This document shows positions 8,066 to 14,247 of a stretch of DNA of 16,779 nucleotides, piece by piece; positions within the stretch are counted from its first letter, which is position 1, and each line of letters opens with the position of its first letter. Below the pieces are notes generated by a model, which was not told where the DNA came from, did no database searches, and saw only the letters and a list, made by a program, of their open reading frames with translations. The translations under genes were made by a program, and so were the position numbers. Origin of the DNA: an uncultured Alistipes sp. (GTDB lineage Bacteria > Bacteroidota > Bacteroidia > Bacteroidales > Rikenellaceae); assembly GCA_904502005.1 (NCBI GenBank), contig CAJGDC010000043.1, forward strand, positions 1 through 16,779, written 5' to 3'.

Positions 8066-8110
8066 GCCAATATATTAATTCTCCCAGGCTGTTTGGTTTG
8101 ATATAAAAAG

Positions 8111-8142
8111 TTTGGAAGTTATCAGAAAATATACTATCTTTG
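8111..8142 (+). promoter_or_regulatory. Promoter of the coiled-coil/zapA unit
   Basis: TTTG at 8111-8114 and TATCTTTG at 8135-8142 are 20 nt apart, a full Bacteroidetes promoter. The predicted start is near 8149, leaving a leader of about 12 nt. It is divergent from the flavin-reductase promoter, with both fitting in about 110 bases. Confidence 0.85.
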
Positions 8143-8160
8143 TGTTATAATAGTTAGATT

Positions 8161-8454
8161 ATGGCAGAGAATGAGATTGTACAGAGATTAGAGAAGAGTA
8201 TTGACACAATGCTCGAAAAGTACACTCTTGCAACTGAGGAGCTTGAGCGACTGCAGATGCTTACAGCAGCGCAGCAGCGTAAAATCAGAACTCTTCAGCA
8301 GCAACTCTCTGACTCCGAGCGAGCGCTTGCGCAGGCAAAGCTTACTGGCGCAATAGTCACCAGTGGTGGTGATAATAAGGCTGCGCGTGCACAGATTAAC
8401 CGTTTATTGCGGGAGGTTGAAAAGTGCATTGAGATTGTCTCGGCAAAAATTTAG
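8161..8454 (+). CDS. Small coiled-coil protein upstream of zapA
   Basis: The 97-aa protein is acidic/basic and largely heptad-patterned: hydrophobic residues recur through LEKSIDTMLEKYTLATEELERLQML and RKIRTLQQQLSDSERALAQAKL, roughly residues 9-62, and a shorter C-terminal helix (INRLLREVEKCIEIVSAKI) follows a Gly/Asn hinge. This is a coiled coil with no signal peptide or membrane segment. It is 17 bases ahead of zapA and shares its promoter. By analogy with the E. coli FtsZ-ring pair ZapA/ZapB, it may be the ZapA partner, but there is no sequence proof and I assign no symbol. Confidence 0.8.
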   Translation: MAENEIVQRLEKSIDTMLEKYTLATEELERLQMLTAAQQRKIRTLQQQLSDSERALAQAKLTGAIVTSGGDNKAARAQINRLLREVEKCIEIVSAKI

Positions 8455-8471
8455 GATGACATTGGACGAAT

Positions 8472-8756
8472 ATGGCTATTAGGAAACATACATTTACACT
8501 GCTCAATAAGCGCTACGAGTTGGATATACCTGACCAGTTAGAGGAGGTGTATCGTATAGGTGAGCGTCGACTAAATGCTCAGCTTGTAGAGTTGATGGCT
8601 GAAAAGACTGACGGATACAACGACCGTGATTTCCTTGCTCGCGTGGCGTTGGACCTTGCTGTAGAGCTTACATGTTTAGAGAGTGAGAATAGTGTTGATA
8701 TTGATAGCCAGACTATTACAGAACTTATAAAGAAGATTGAGAGTCGTATAAAGTAG
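8472..8756 (+). CDS. zapA: Cell division protein ZapA
   Basis: ZapA is a small cytosolic protein that bundles FtsZ filaments and stabilises the division ring. The 94-aa protein has the family layout: an N-terminal beta part (MAIRKHTFTLLNKRYELDIP), the conserved YRIGERRLNAQL region, and a C-terminal helix with DFLARVALDLAVELTCLE followed by a coiled-coil tail. Length agrees with the family (about 90-110 aa). It follows the coiled-coil gene by 17 bases and precedes the structured intergenic region and rny. The order zapA - RNA - rny recalls the zapA - ssrS arrangement of E. coli. Confidence 0.87.
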   Translation: MAIRKHTFTLLNKRYELDIPDQLEEVYRIGERRLNAQLVELMAEKTDGYNDRDFLARVALDLAVELTCLESENSVDIDSQTITELIKKIESRIK

Positions 8757-8806
8757 GCTCTGCCGTTCTTTACATACTAAAATCTACCCGCATAGATTCC
8801 TTTCGT

Positions 8807-8835
8807 TTTGCGAAACTGAACATTTTTTACATTGG
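8807..8835 (+). promoter_or_regulatory. Promoter-like element for an intergenic RNA
   Basis: TTTG at 8807-8810 and TACATTGG at 8828-8835 (one mismatch to TAnnTTTG) are 17 nt apart. It would start an RNA near 8842 that runs through the structured region toward rny. The spacer is slightly short. Confidence 0.45.
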
Positions 8836-8983
8836 GACAGTCTCAACTATCAAAACCAGGCCTTGTAGCCGGAAACGGTGAGTACCGCTGGTACCGATGG
8901 AAGGTTGCGAAAACAAGCAGAACCCCACACATGACTTATTTTACAGATTCGTCATTACCTAACAAGGAGTCTTATGCGGTCTT

Positions 8984-9115
8984 TTTATTTTGTTGTGATA
9001 GCATAGCATCTACGGTACATCCCTCAAATTCCTGAATGGGAAATACAAGGAGTATGTCCCATCCAGTAATTTATCACGATGAACCGTAGCTACTATACTC
9101 TGACAACAAAAAAAA
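8984..9115 (+). ncRNA. ssrS: 6S RNA-like structured RNA candidate
   Basis: A single long fold can be drawn. A closing rod pairs 8988-9016 with 9083-9111 in register with no bulges: 24 Watson-Crick pairs in 29 positions, the others being single symmetric mismatches. The rod continues as U-A pairs to 8984/9115. It opens into a central bubble (9017-9025 against 9073-9082), then an apical stem pairs 9026-9046 with 9052-9072 (18 of 21) and ends in the loop AAGGA. Rod, bubble and terminal stem-loop is the architecture of 6S RNA, which mimics an open promoter and binds RNA polymerase; its place after zapA matches ssrS in E. coli. It is shorter than the usual 160-200 nt, no T-run terminator follows at once, and the strand is inferred from the neighbours. 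The mature ends are uncertain and the RNA could begin upstream, near 8842. Confidence 0.5.
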
Positions 9116-9126
9116 TGTTGTGAAAA

Positions 9127-9161
9127 TAGCTAATGGCTAATAGCCAATAGCTAACAGCCAA
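9127..9161 (+). repeat. Heptanucleotide tandem repeat, consensus TAGCTAA
   Basis: Five 7-base units follow each other: TAGCTAA, TGGCTAA, TAGCCAA, TAGCTAA, CAGCCAA. The first four also form a dyad (9127-9153) with arms TAGCTA and TGGCTA facing TAGCCA and TAGCTA, separated by symmetric A-A mismatches. Confidence 0.75.
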
Positions 9162-9179
9162 AAAATGAGACATTTTTTT
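9160..9179 (+). terminator. Possible weak terminator before rny
   Basis: AAAAAATG (9160-9167) pairs perfectly with CATTTTTT (9171-9178) around a 3-nt loop, and one more T follows. The stem is AT-only, so it may end the intergenic RNA weakly or be neutral. Confidence 0.3.
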
Positions 9180-9202
9180 ACTATATATTAACCAAACAAA
9201 CT

Positions 9203-10732
9203 ATGGAATACATCACAATTTTAGGAGTTGCCGTAGTTGTTTCAGCCATAGTGGGAGTTTTGACATACTTGGCGGTCAAGTCCCGTGCTGAGGCGCTTAT
9301 TCGCGATGCTGAGGCGCAGGCTGAGATGATTAAGAAGGAGAAAGCCCTTCAGGCAAAGGAGAAGTTTATACAACTCAAAAGTGAGCATGATCGCGCTGTA
9401 AACGAGCGTAATCAGAAGATTAAAGAGGCAGAGCAGCGTGTGCGTCAGGCTGAGCAGGCGGTGCAACAGCAGCAGAAAGAGCTGGAGCGTAAGCTCTCTG
9501 AAAATGAGAAGATTAAGGCTAAGATGGAGGCTCAGATTGCAGCCCTTGAGCAGCGTAAGGCTGAGCTTGCAGAGCTGATGAGTGAGCAGAATGCACGCCT
9601 TGAGCAGATCTCCGGCATGAGCTCGGAGGAGGCTAAGAATACCCTTGTGGAGAACATGAAGGCGGAGGCGAAGAGCGAGGCTGCGGCATACATCAATGAG
9701 ACCATTGAGGAGGCTAAGCTTACTGCGACTAAAGAGGCTAAGCGTATTATCGTAGCATCTATACAGCGTGTAGCAACTGAGACTGCTATTGAGAACTCAG
9801 TAACAGTGTTTAATATTGATTCTGAGGATGTTAAGGGTCGTATTATCGGTCGTGAGGGTCGTAATATCCGTGCTCTTGAGGCTGCAACAGGTATTGAGAT
9901 TATCGTTGATGATACCCCTGAGGCTATTATCCTCAGTGGTTTTGATCCAGTACGTCGTGAGATTGCCCGCTTGGCACTCCATCAGCTTGTGACTGACGGT
10001 CGAATTCACCCAGCACGTATTGAGGAGGTTGTAGCTAAGGTTAAGAAGCAGATTGAGGAGGAGATTGTTGAGGTTGGTAAGCGCACAGCTATTGACCTCG
10101 GTATTCACGGTCTGCACCCAGAGCTTATCCGTCTGATTGGTAAGATGAAGTATCGTTCTTCTTATGGTCAGAACCTGCTCCAGCACGCTCGTGAGACTGC
10201 CAACCTTGCAGGTATTATGGCTGCTGAGCTTGGTCTTAACCCTAAGACTGCACGTCGCGCAGGTCTGCTGCACGATATTGGTAAGGTGCCAGATGATGAG
10301 CCAGAGTTGCCACACGCAATAATCGGTCAGAAGCTTGCCGAGAAGTATAAGGAGAAGGCAGATGTCTGCAACGCTATTGGTGCTCACCACGACGAGGTGG
10401 AGATGACATCTATGATCGCCCCTATTATTCAGGTCTGCGATGCTATCTCTGGTGCTCGCCCTGGTGCTCGCCGTGAGGTTATCGAGTCTTATATCAAGCG
10501 ACTCAAGGAGATGGAGGATATTGCCCTCTCATATAACGGCGTTGTTAAGACCTACGCTATCCAGGCAGGTCGTGAGCTCAGAGTGATTGTCGGCGCTGAC
10601 AAACTCTCTGATGCAGAGTCTGAGGCACTGTCACACGACATTGCAAAGCGTATCCAGGATGAGATGACATATCCTGGTCAGGTGAAGATTACCGTTATCC
10701 GCGAGACTCGTTCTGTAAGCTACGCAAAGTAG
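9203..10732 (+). CDS. rny: Ribonuclease Y
   Basis: RNase Y is a membrane-anchored endoribonuclease that initiates mRNA decay. The 509-aa protein has the family order: an N-terminal membrane helix (about 3-25, ITILGVAVVVSAIVGVLTYL), a long charged coiled coil (about 28-185), a KH RNA-binding domain with the GxxG motif in GRIIGREGRN (212-221), and an HD domain with LLHDIGK (H357, D358) and GAHHDE (near 393-398) as metal ligands. Length agrees with the family (about 510-520). The start MEYITILG is the first ATG and gives the expected membrane anchor directly. No clear TAnnTTTG promoter lies just upstream, so it may depend on read-through from the promoter near 8807 or from zapA. A strong terminator follows. 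Confidence 0.96.
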   Translation: MEYITILGVAVVVSAIVGVLTYLAVKSRAEALIRDAEAQAEMIKKEKALQAKEKFIQLKSEHDRAVNERNQKIKEAEQRVRQAEQAVQQQQKELERKLSENEKIKAKMEAQIAALEQRKAELAELMSEQNARLEQISGMSSEEAKNTLVENMKAEAKSEAAAYINETIEEAKLTATKEAKRIIVASIQRVATETAIENSVTVFNIDSEDVKGRIIGREGRNIRALEAATGIEIIVDDTPEAIILSGFDPVRREIARLALHQLVTDGRIHPARIEEVVAKVKKQIEEEIVEVGKRTAIDLGIHGLHPELIRLIGKMKYRSSYGQNLLQHARETANLAGIMAAELGLNPKTARRAGLLHDIGKVPDDEPELPHAIIGQKLAEKYKEKADVCNAIGAHHDEVEMTSMIAPIIQVCDAISGARPGARREVIESYIKRLKEMEDIALSYNGVVKTYAIQAGRELRVIVGADKLSDAESEALSHDIAKRIQDEMTYPGQVKITVIRETRSVSYAK

Positions 10733-10748
10733 CCTACAGCCATACAGT

Positions 10749-10784
10749 AAGGGGGCTGCCAATATATTTGCGCAGCCCCCTTTT
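10749..10784 (+). terminator. Strong rho-independent terminator after rny
   Basis: GGGGGCTGC (10751-10759) pairs perfectly with GCAGCCCCC (10772-10780) around a 12-nt loop, flanked by AA and followed by TTTT. Confidence 0.93.
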
Positions 10785-10804
10785 CTATAGACATTCCCAA
10801 TAAA

Positions 10805-11239
10805 ATGCTACTTATGGATCCATTTCAAATCTTTGTCCTCCTTCTTGCAGTGGCGCTAATTTTTCTGCTGAGAAATTACGTGAAGAGTGACCTTATCGAG
10901 CAATTTCGAGCAGAACCATATACAGACTATAAACACTGCGAGCCTGTGATGTTTAGCATCAACGGTTGCGGTATTAGACTATATACCGTTGCACGACAAT
11001 ACTCAACGCCCAGCGCAACATCATACTCCGCATACCAATGTATTAGCCTCTTTTATATCCCTATTATACCACTAAAGTGCTATCGCGCTGCTGATTGCGA
11101 CGAGAATAAGTATATCATCTACGGTCCAGAGCAGTGGCTCTATGCTGAAGTTATCTACCTATATCTTACATACTATCGCTGGATTGTAGCCGTTGCTGCT
11201 GTGGCATATATAGCTTTATCTCTTCTTGGTAATAGATAG
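10805..11239 (+). CDS. Small two-helix membrane protein, unknown function
   Basis: I do not recognise this family. The 144-aa protein has an N-terminal hydrophobic helix (about 7-23, IFVLLLAVALIFLLRNY) and a C-terminal one (about 125-141, WIVAVAAVAYIALSLLG). Between them is a soluble region rich in Tyr and Cys, with FYIPIIPLKCYR near its middle. The segment YTVARQYSTPSATSYSAYQCISLFYIP could form beta strands. The start could be the ATG at 10805 or the one at 10814 (MDPFQIF); both keep the first helix. It lies alone between the rny terminator and a bidirectional terminator. No clear promoter element was found in the short gap, so weak read-through past the terminator, or an unusual promoter, must be assumed. 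Confidence 0.7.
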   Translation: MLLMDPFQIFVLLLAVALIFLLRNYVKSDLIEQFRAEPYTDYKHCEPVMFSINGCGIRLYTVARQYSTPSATSYSAYQCISLFYIPIIPLKCYRAADCDENKYIIYGPEQWLYAEVIYLYLTYYRWIVAVAAVAYIALSLLGNR

Positions 11240-11257
11240 CGCTTACGTCATACTACA

Positions 11258-11288
11258 ACAAAAGCGACCCCTGTGGAGTCGCTTTTGT
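11258..11288. terminator. Bidirectional terminator between convergent genes
   Basis: ACAAAAGCGAC (11258-11268) pairs perfectly with GTCGCTTTTGT (11278-11288) around a 9-nt loop. The AAAA/TTTT inside the stem supplies a short U tract in both directions. It serves the membrane protein gene on the left and the FKBP gene on the right. Confidence 0.85.
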
Positions 11289-11306
11289 GCTGTATAGACA
11301 TCAGAA

Positions 11307-12395
11307 TTACTCTGCTGGTGTAGCCTCAGCGTTCTCTGTCTTCTCAGCAGCTGCTGGGTCAACGTAAGGCTTTACATCGATAAGCTCAACCTCAAACTCG
11401 AGAGCTGCATTTGGAGCGATAGCCTGGTTGCCATGTGCACCATAAGCAAGCTCAGCTGGGATGTAGAGGATAATCTTACCACCAGGACCTACAAGCTTCA
11501 TACCCTCAGTCCAACCCTTGATAACGCGGTTAAGTGGGAAGGTTACAGGCTCGTTCTCGATGATGTTGCCCTTCTCGTCAAAACGATCTGGCTGGTACTG
11601 GCGAAGCATCTCCTGACGCTCTGCAGGCATATTCTCAAAGAGTGAAGAGTCAAATACCTCACCCATGCGGTCACGACCTGTATAGTGAACGGTTACCTCG
11701 TCACGGTCATCAATAGCAGAACGGCTCATATCACCCTCCTTAACAACCTTGTAGAGAAGACCGCTATCTGACTTCTGAACGCCAGACTTGCTCTCCATCT
11801 TTGCAAGCCATGCCTCAGATGCCTCCTTCTGCTGCTGTGGGAAGACAACCATAAAGTAGTTCTGAAGGTATGCCTGAAGCTCCTCAGTTGTCATAAGGCC
11901 TTCGCCGTTACGAGTCTGCTGGAAACCCTGCATGTACCAGCAGAGCTGGATAGGGAAGTTACCCTTGCGAAGGTCTGCACCAATGTTAATACCGTAAGCA
12001 TAAGAGAGGCTGTCGCGCTGGCCGTCAGTGTCGAAAATCTGAATAGGCTCTGCAGTTACAGTAGTATCCTGCTTCTGGCGCATAAGCTGACCAAAGCGCT
12101 CGTTTACTGGTATGATAAGAGTCTGGAAAATCTCCTGAGCCTCCTCGTTGCTCCACTTAGCCTTGTCAAAAGCACCACCCTCAATACCGCTCTCCATCTT
12201 CTCAAAGTTGAATGGGATGTCAGCGATACGTGTTCTTACAAACTCACCCAAGTTTGCACCCATAGCATAAGAGAGGGTATCCATCTTTGAAGAGTCGCCC
12301 TTTGTGAGTAGAGTCTTCTTGCCACTGTTGCAGCAGCTTACTGCCATAGCACCACATACGAGTGCAAGAATGGCTACATTAAAAATCTTTTTCAT
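11307..12395 (-). CDS. FKBP-type peptidyl-prolyl cis-trans isomerase, lipoprotein
   Basis: This is an envelope folding catalyst that interconverts cis and trans peptide bonds before proline. The 362-aa protein starts with a lipoprotein signal (MKKIFNVAILALVCGAMAVSC; lipid-acceptor C21). Two repeats of the FKBP N-terminal (Mip-like dimerisation) signature follow: DTLSYAMGANLG at 39 and DSLSYAYGINIG at 128. The catalytic FKBP domain spans about 232-342, with DEVTVHYTG, VFDSS, VIKGWTEGM, GGKIILYIPAELAYG and FEVELIDV. Between VFDSS and VTFPLNRVI there is an insert of about 30 residues (252-282) not seen in a compact FKBP. The tail is Ala/Glu/Pro-rich. An ATG at 12407 would add MYIK; I prefer 12395 because it gives a normal signal peptide. 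It follows a second FKBP-like gene by 57 bases and has its own -7 element. Confidence 0.92.
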   Translation of the reverse strand: MKKIFNVAILALVCGAMAVSCCNSGKKTLLTKGDSSKMDTLSYAMGANLGEFVRTRIADIPFNFEKMESGIEGGAFDKAKWSNEEAQEIFQTLIIPVNERFGQLMRQKQDTTVTAEPIQIFDTDGQRDSLSYAYGINIGADLRKGNFPIQLCWYMQGFQQTRNGEGLMTTEELQAYLQNYFMVVFPQQQKEASEAWLAKMESKSGVQKSDSGLLYKVVKEGDMSRSAIDDRDEVTVHYTGRDRMGEVFDSSLFENMPAERQEMLRQYQPDRFDEKGNIIENEPVTFPLNRVIKGWTEGMKLVGPGGKIILYIPAELAYGAHGNQAIAPNAALEFEVELIDVKPYVDPAAAEKTENAEATPAE

Positions 12396-12433
12396 CTTGA
12401 TATACATTTGTTTGTGTGTTTTATTCGCGGGGG

Positions 12434-12441
12434 CAAAGGTA
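12434..12441 (-). promoter_or_regulatory. -7 element before the FKBP lipoprotein gene
   Basis: TACCTTTG on the minus strand (12441-12434) matches TAnnTTTG and lies in the 57-base gap between the two FKBP genes. No TTTG at the right -33 distance was found, so it may be weak or supplement read-through from the speB-family unit. Confidence 0.5.
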
Positions 12442-12452
12442 GTAAAAATTAT

Positions 12453-13136
12453 TTACTTTTTCTTTTTGTTGTAGTAATTTATGTCAACAATATCCACTTT
12501 ATAGTTCAGTAGCTGGTTTGCGCCAATGCCAAGTTCGGCATTTCCCTCCGAGCCGTATGCCTGTGAAGAAGGGACCCAAACATCTACGCTACCACCATCG
12601 CCAGTTATACGAATAACCTCGCGCAGACCCTCCAGAAGGTCACGGTAGGCGGTTTTCAGAGTATCTTTTTCTACAACTACCTCGCCGCTCTGGTCGTAGA
12701 TTGTCATTGCTAAGTTAAGCGTATCGCGCGAAACGAGTGACTGCACGCTCTGGTCGCCGAGCTTGATGATGCGGTAGGTTACACCATTGCGTAGGCGGAC
12801 AAACTCGCGGTTGCTTTTGCGTAAATCTGCAAGGAACTGCTCCTGGTACTTCTCCGCCTTCTCATGGACAAAGAAGGTCTTTTGACCGAGATAGTAGTCG
12901 CGTGCATCTGTCATTGTCATCTTTGGTGTAGAGTTGTAGACGTCGCGAATAGCCAAGCAAACGGCATCTACGTTGAGAGTAGAGTCTAATTTGATAAGAG
13001 ATTGTCCTACGCTAAGTCCAATAACGTAGCTTAGCGAGTCAGCCTCTGTGGCAAGAGTGTTACTGCTCTGCTTGCAAGAGAATATTGAGCAGCAGAACAG
13101 CAGAAGGGTTGAGAGTGTTAAAATTATCTTTTTCAT
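12453..13136 (-). CDS. Divergent FKBP-type lipoprotein
   Basis: The 227-aa protein begins with a lipoprotein signal (MKKIILTLSTLLLFCCSIFSC; acceptor C21) and a Mip-like N-terminal segment with ADSLSYVIGLSVGQSL near 32-47. A C-terminal FKBP-like domain follows (about 118-220), recognised from GVTYRIIKLG, EGLREVI, VDVWVPSSQAYG and LNYKVDIVDI. Several FKBP active-site features are missing: there is no VFDSS, and the GWxEG segment has become LEGLREV. Isomerase activity is therefore doubtful, and a chaperone or binding role is possible. The start at 13136 is chosen because it gives a clean signal peptide. It begins four bases after the stop of the ureohydrolase gene, hence the same operon, and ends in a lysine tail (KKKK). 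Confidence 0.85.
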   Translation of the reverse strand: MKKIILTLSTLLLFCCSIFSCKQSSNTLATEADSLSYVIGLSVGQSLIKLDSTLNVDAVCLAIRDVYNSTPKMTMTDARDYYLGQKTFFVHEKAEKYQEQFLADLRKSNREFVRLRNGVTYRIIKLGDQSVQSLVSRDTLNLAMTIYDQSGEVVVEKDTLKTAYRDLLEGLREVIRITGDGGSVDVWVPSSQAYGSEGNAELGIGANQLLNYKVDIVDINYYNKKKK

Positions 13137-13140
13137 AGTA

Positions 13141-14196
13141 CTATTTTTTAGAACAAAGTGCTGCAGCACACAGTTTTACAAGCATTCGAGCGCCTACTGC
13201 AGCGTCAACACCCGACTCCATAACGGGAACAATCTCTGTAAGGTCAAAGCCGACAATCTCTCTGCCCGACTCTGCCACGCGGTTGATAAGGCATACAGCC
13301 TCGTCAAAGGTCATGCCGCCAGCAACAGGTCGCTTGGTGTGTGGACAACACTCCGGAGATAGGGCGTCAATGTCAAAGGATATGTAGACCTTTTCGGGTA
13401 GCTGAGCCACCACATCGTCACAAACTTCACCCCAGCTTCTGCCAGAGAATCGCTCGGCAGTGAGTTTCTCGTGGCAAAACATGGTAATCTTAGGGTGATT
13501 TTGTGCAAAATCCATCTCCTCACGGCTCATGTCGCGTACGCCAACCTGAACTAACTTCGATACGGCAGGTATCTCGTCTACAATGTTGCGTGCAACTGAT
13601 AGGTGGGAGTAGTCGAAAATCTTACCGCTTGGGCGAAGGTCGCTGTGGGCATCGATAAATAGCACACCCATCTGAGGGTAGACCGAAGATATTGAACGAA
13701 CAGCACCGAAGGCTACTGAGTGGTCACCACCCACTACGCCGACAATCTTGCCCTTGCTCGCAAAACGAAAGACGCGCTTGCCTACGCTGCGATGCATATC
13801 TCTAAAGCCGAGGTTTATACGCACAACCTTACGGGCAAAGTAGTCGCCAGTAAGAGCACCACCATCCTCAATATGGGCTACAACCTTAGCCGCATCGCCA
13901 CCAAGCTGCAGTGAACTCTCCTGCAGGTCATAATCTACCTCAGCTGTAGCAACCTTGCCGTCAATAGAGGTGTTGCTAACGACATCATAAAGCGAGAGGT
14001 GTGTTGAGGCATCAATAATAGCATCGGGGGTATATACAGCACCCTGACCTGCTGCCGAAGTTACTGCCCACGGTGCAGATACCAACACTATCGGCGCATC
14101 GGCAGTAGGTGTGGCATCACGAAAGTAGTACCCACCATTGTCATTATCGCCCGAAGAGAGACCAAAACCAAATCTAAAGAGATTGTTAATATCCAT
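13141..14196 (-). CDS. Agmatinase/arginase family ureohydrolase
   Basis: Members hydrolyse guanidino compounds such as agmatine, arginine, formiminoglutamate or guanidinobutyrate with a binuclear Mn centre. The 351-aa protein keeps the metal motifs: GGDHS (156-160), DAHSD (182-186) and SFDID (273-277), so the centre looks intact. The motif after SFDID is ALSPECCPHTKRP, where the common form is xLDPxxxPxTGTP; both the DP aspartate and the TGTP loop are altered, so the substrate is uncertain and I give no symbol. The first 35 residues form a short extension with no signal peptide. The gene has an excellent promoter whose upstream box overlaps the end of pdxB, and it is followed after four bases by the divergent FKBP gene. 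Agmatinase is the usual automatic name. Confidence 0.88.
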   Translation of the reverse strand: MDINNLFRFGFGLSSGDNDNGGYYFRDATPTADAPIVLVSAPWAVTSAAGQGAVYTPDAIIDASTHLSLYDVVSNTSIDGKVATAEVDYDLQESSLQLGGDAAKVVAHIEDGGALTGDYFARKVVRINLGFRDMHRSVGKRVFRFASKGKIVGVVGGDHSVAFGAVRSISSVYPQMGVLFIDAHSDLRPSGKIFDYSHLSVARNIVDEIPAVSKLVQVGVRDMSREEMDFAQNHPKITMFCHEKLTAERFSGRSWGEVCDDVVAQLPEKVYISFDIDALSPECCPHTKRPVAGGMTFDEAVCLINRVAESGREIVGFDLTEIVPVMESGVDAAVGARMLVKLCAAALCSKK

Positions 14197-14216
14197 ATCT
14201 GCTTCTTATTACGCGA

Positions 14217-14247
14217 CAAAATTAGTAAAAAGCAGTGAATTTTCAAA
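14217..14247 (-). promoter_or_regulatory. Promoter of the ureohydrolase gene, overlapping the pdxB stop
   Basis: On the minus strand TTTG (14247-14244) and TAATTTTG (14224-14217) are exactly 19 nt apart. The -33 box overlaps the pdxB stop codon (TGA at 14245-14243). The predicted start is near 14211, a leader of about 15 nt. Confidence 0.85.

Larger units (their letters stand above)
8757..9202. other. 446-base non-coding region between zapA and rny
   Basis: No convincing gene lies here; a 67-codon frame (8832-9035) has no ribosome-binding or family support. In order, the region holds small hairpins at 8781-8798 (AATCTA/TAGATT) and 8801-8815 (TTTCG/CGAAA), a promoter-like pair at 8807-8835, a segment with short hairpins at 8876-8887 (CGGT/ACCG) and 8903-8924 (GGTT..AACC), a long 6S-like rod at 8984-9115, a heptanucleotide repeat at 9127-9161 and an AT hairpin at 9160-9179. 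The size and density of structure imply at least one RNA gene. Confidence 0.75.

Noticed and set aside
8842..8983. SRP RNA, tmRNA or RNase P RNA
   Set aside because: The conserved cores (the SRP GGAA-loop context, the tmRNA tRNA-like 3' end, the RNase P GAGGAAAGTCC block) are not present.
8832..9035. 67-codon plus-strand frame in the zapA-rny gap
   Set aside because: It crosses from the promoter-like element into the 6S-like rod, has no recognisable domain, and the DNA structure is better explained by RNA.
9103..9120. ACAACA / TGTTGT hairpin as a terminator for the 6S-like RNA
   Set aside because: The loop is all A and the stem is followed by GAAAATAG, not a T run; the 6-bp stem also competes with the closing rod.
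9127..9161. CRISPR array
   Set aside because: The unit is only 7 bases with no spacers, and there are no cas genes in the window.
9797..10390. 197-codon minus-strand frame opposite rny
   Set aside because: It lies wholly antisense to the KH and HD domains of RNase Y, has a Leu/Asn/Thr composition typical of the reverse complement of this codon usage, and shows no family motif or promoter.
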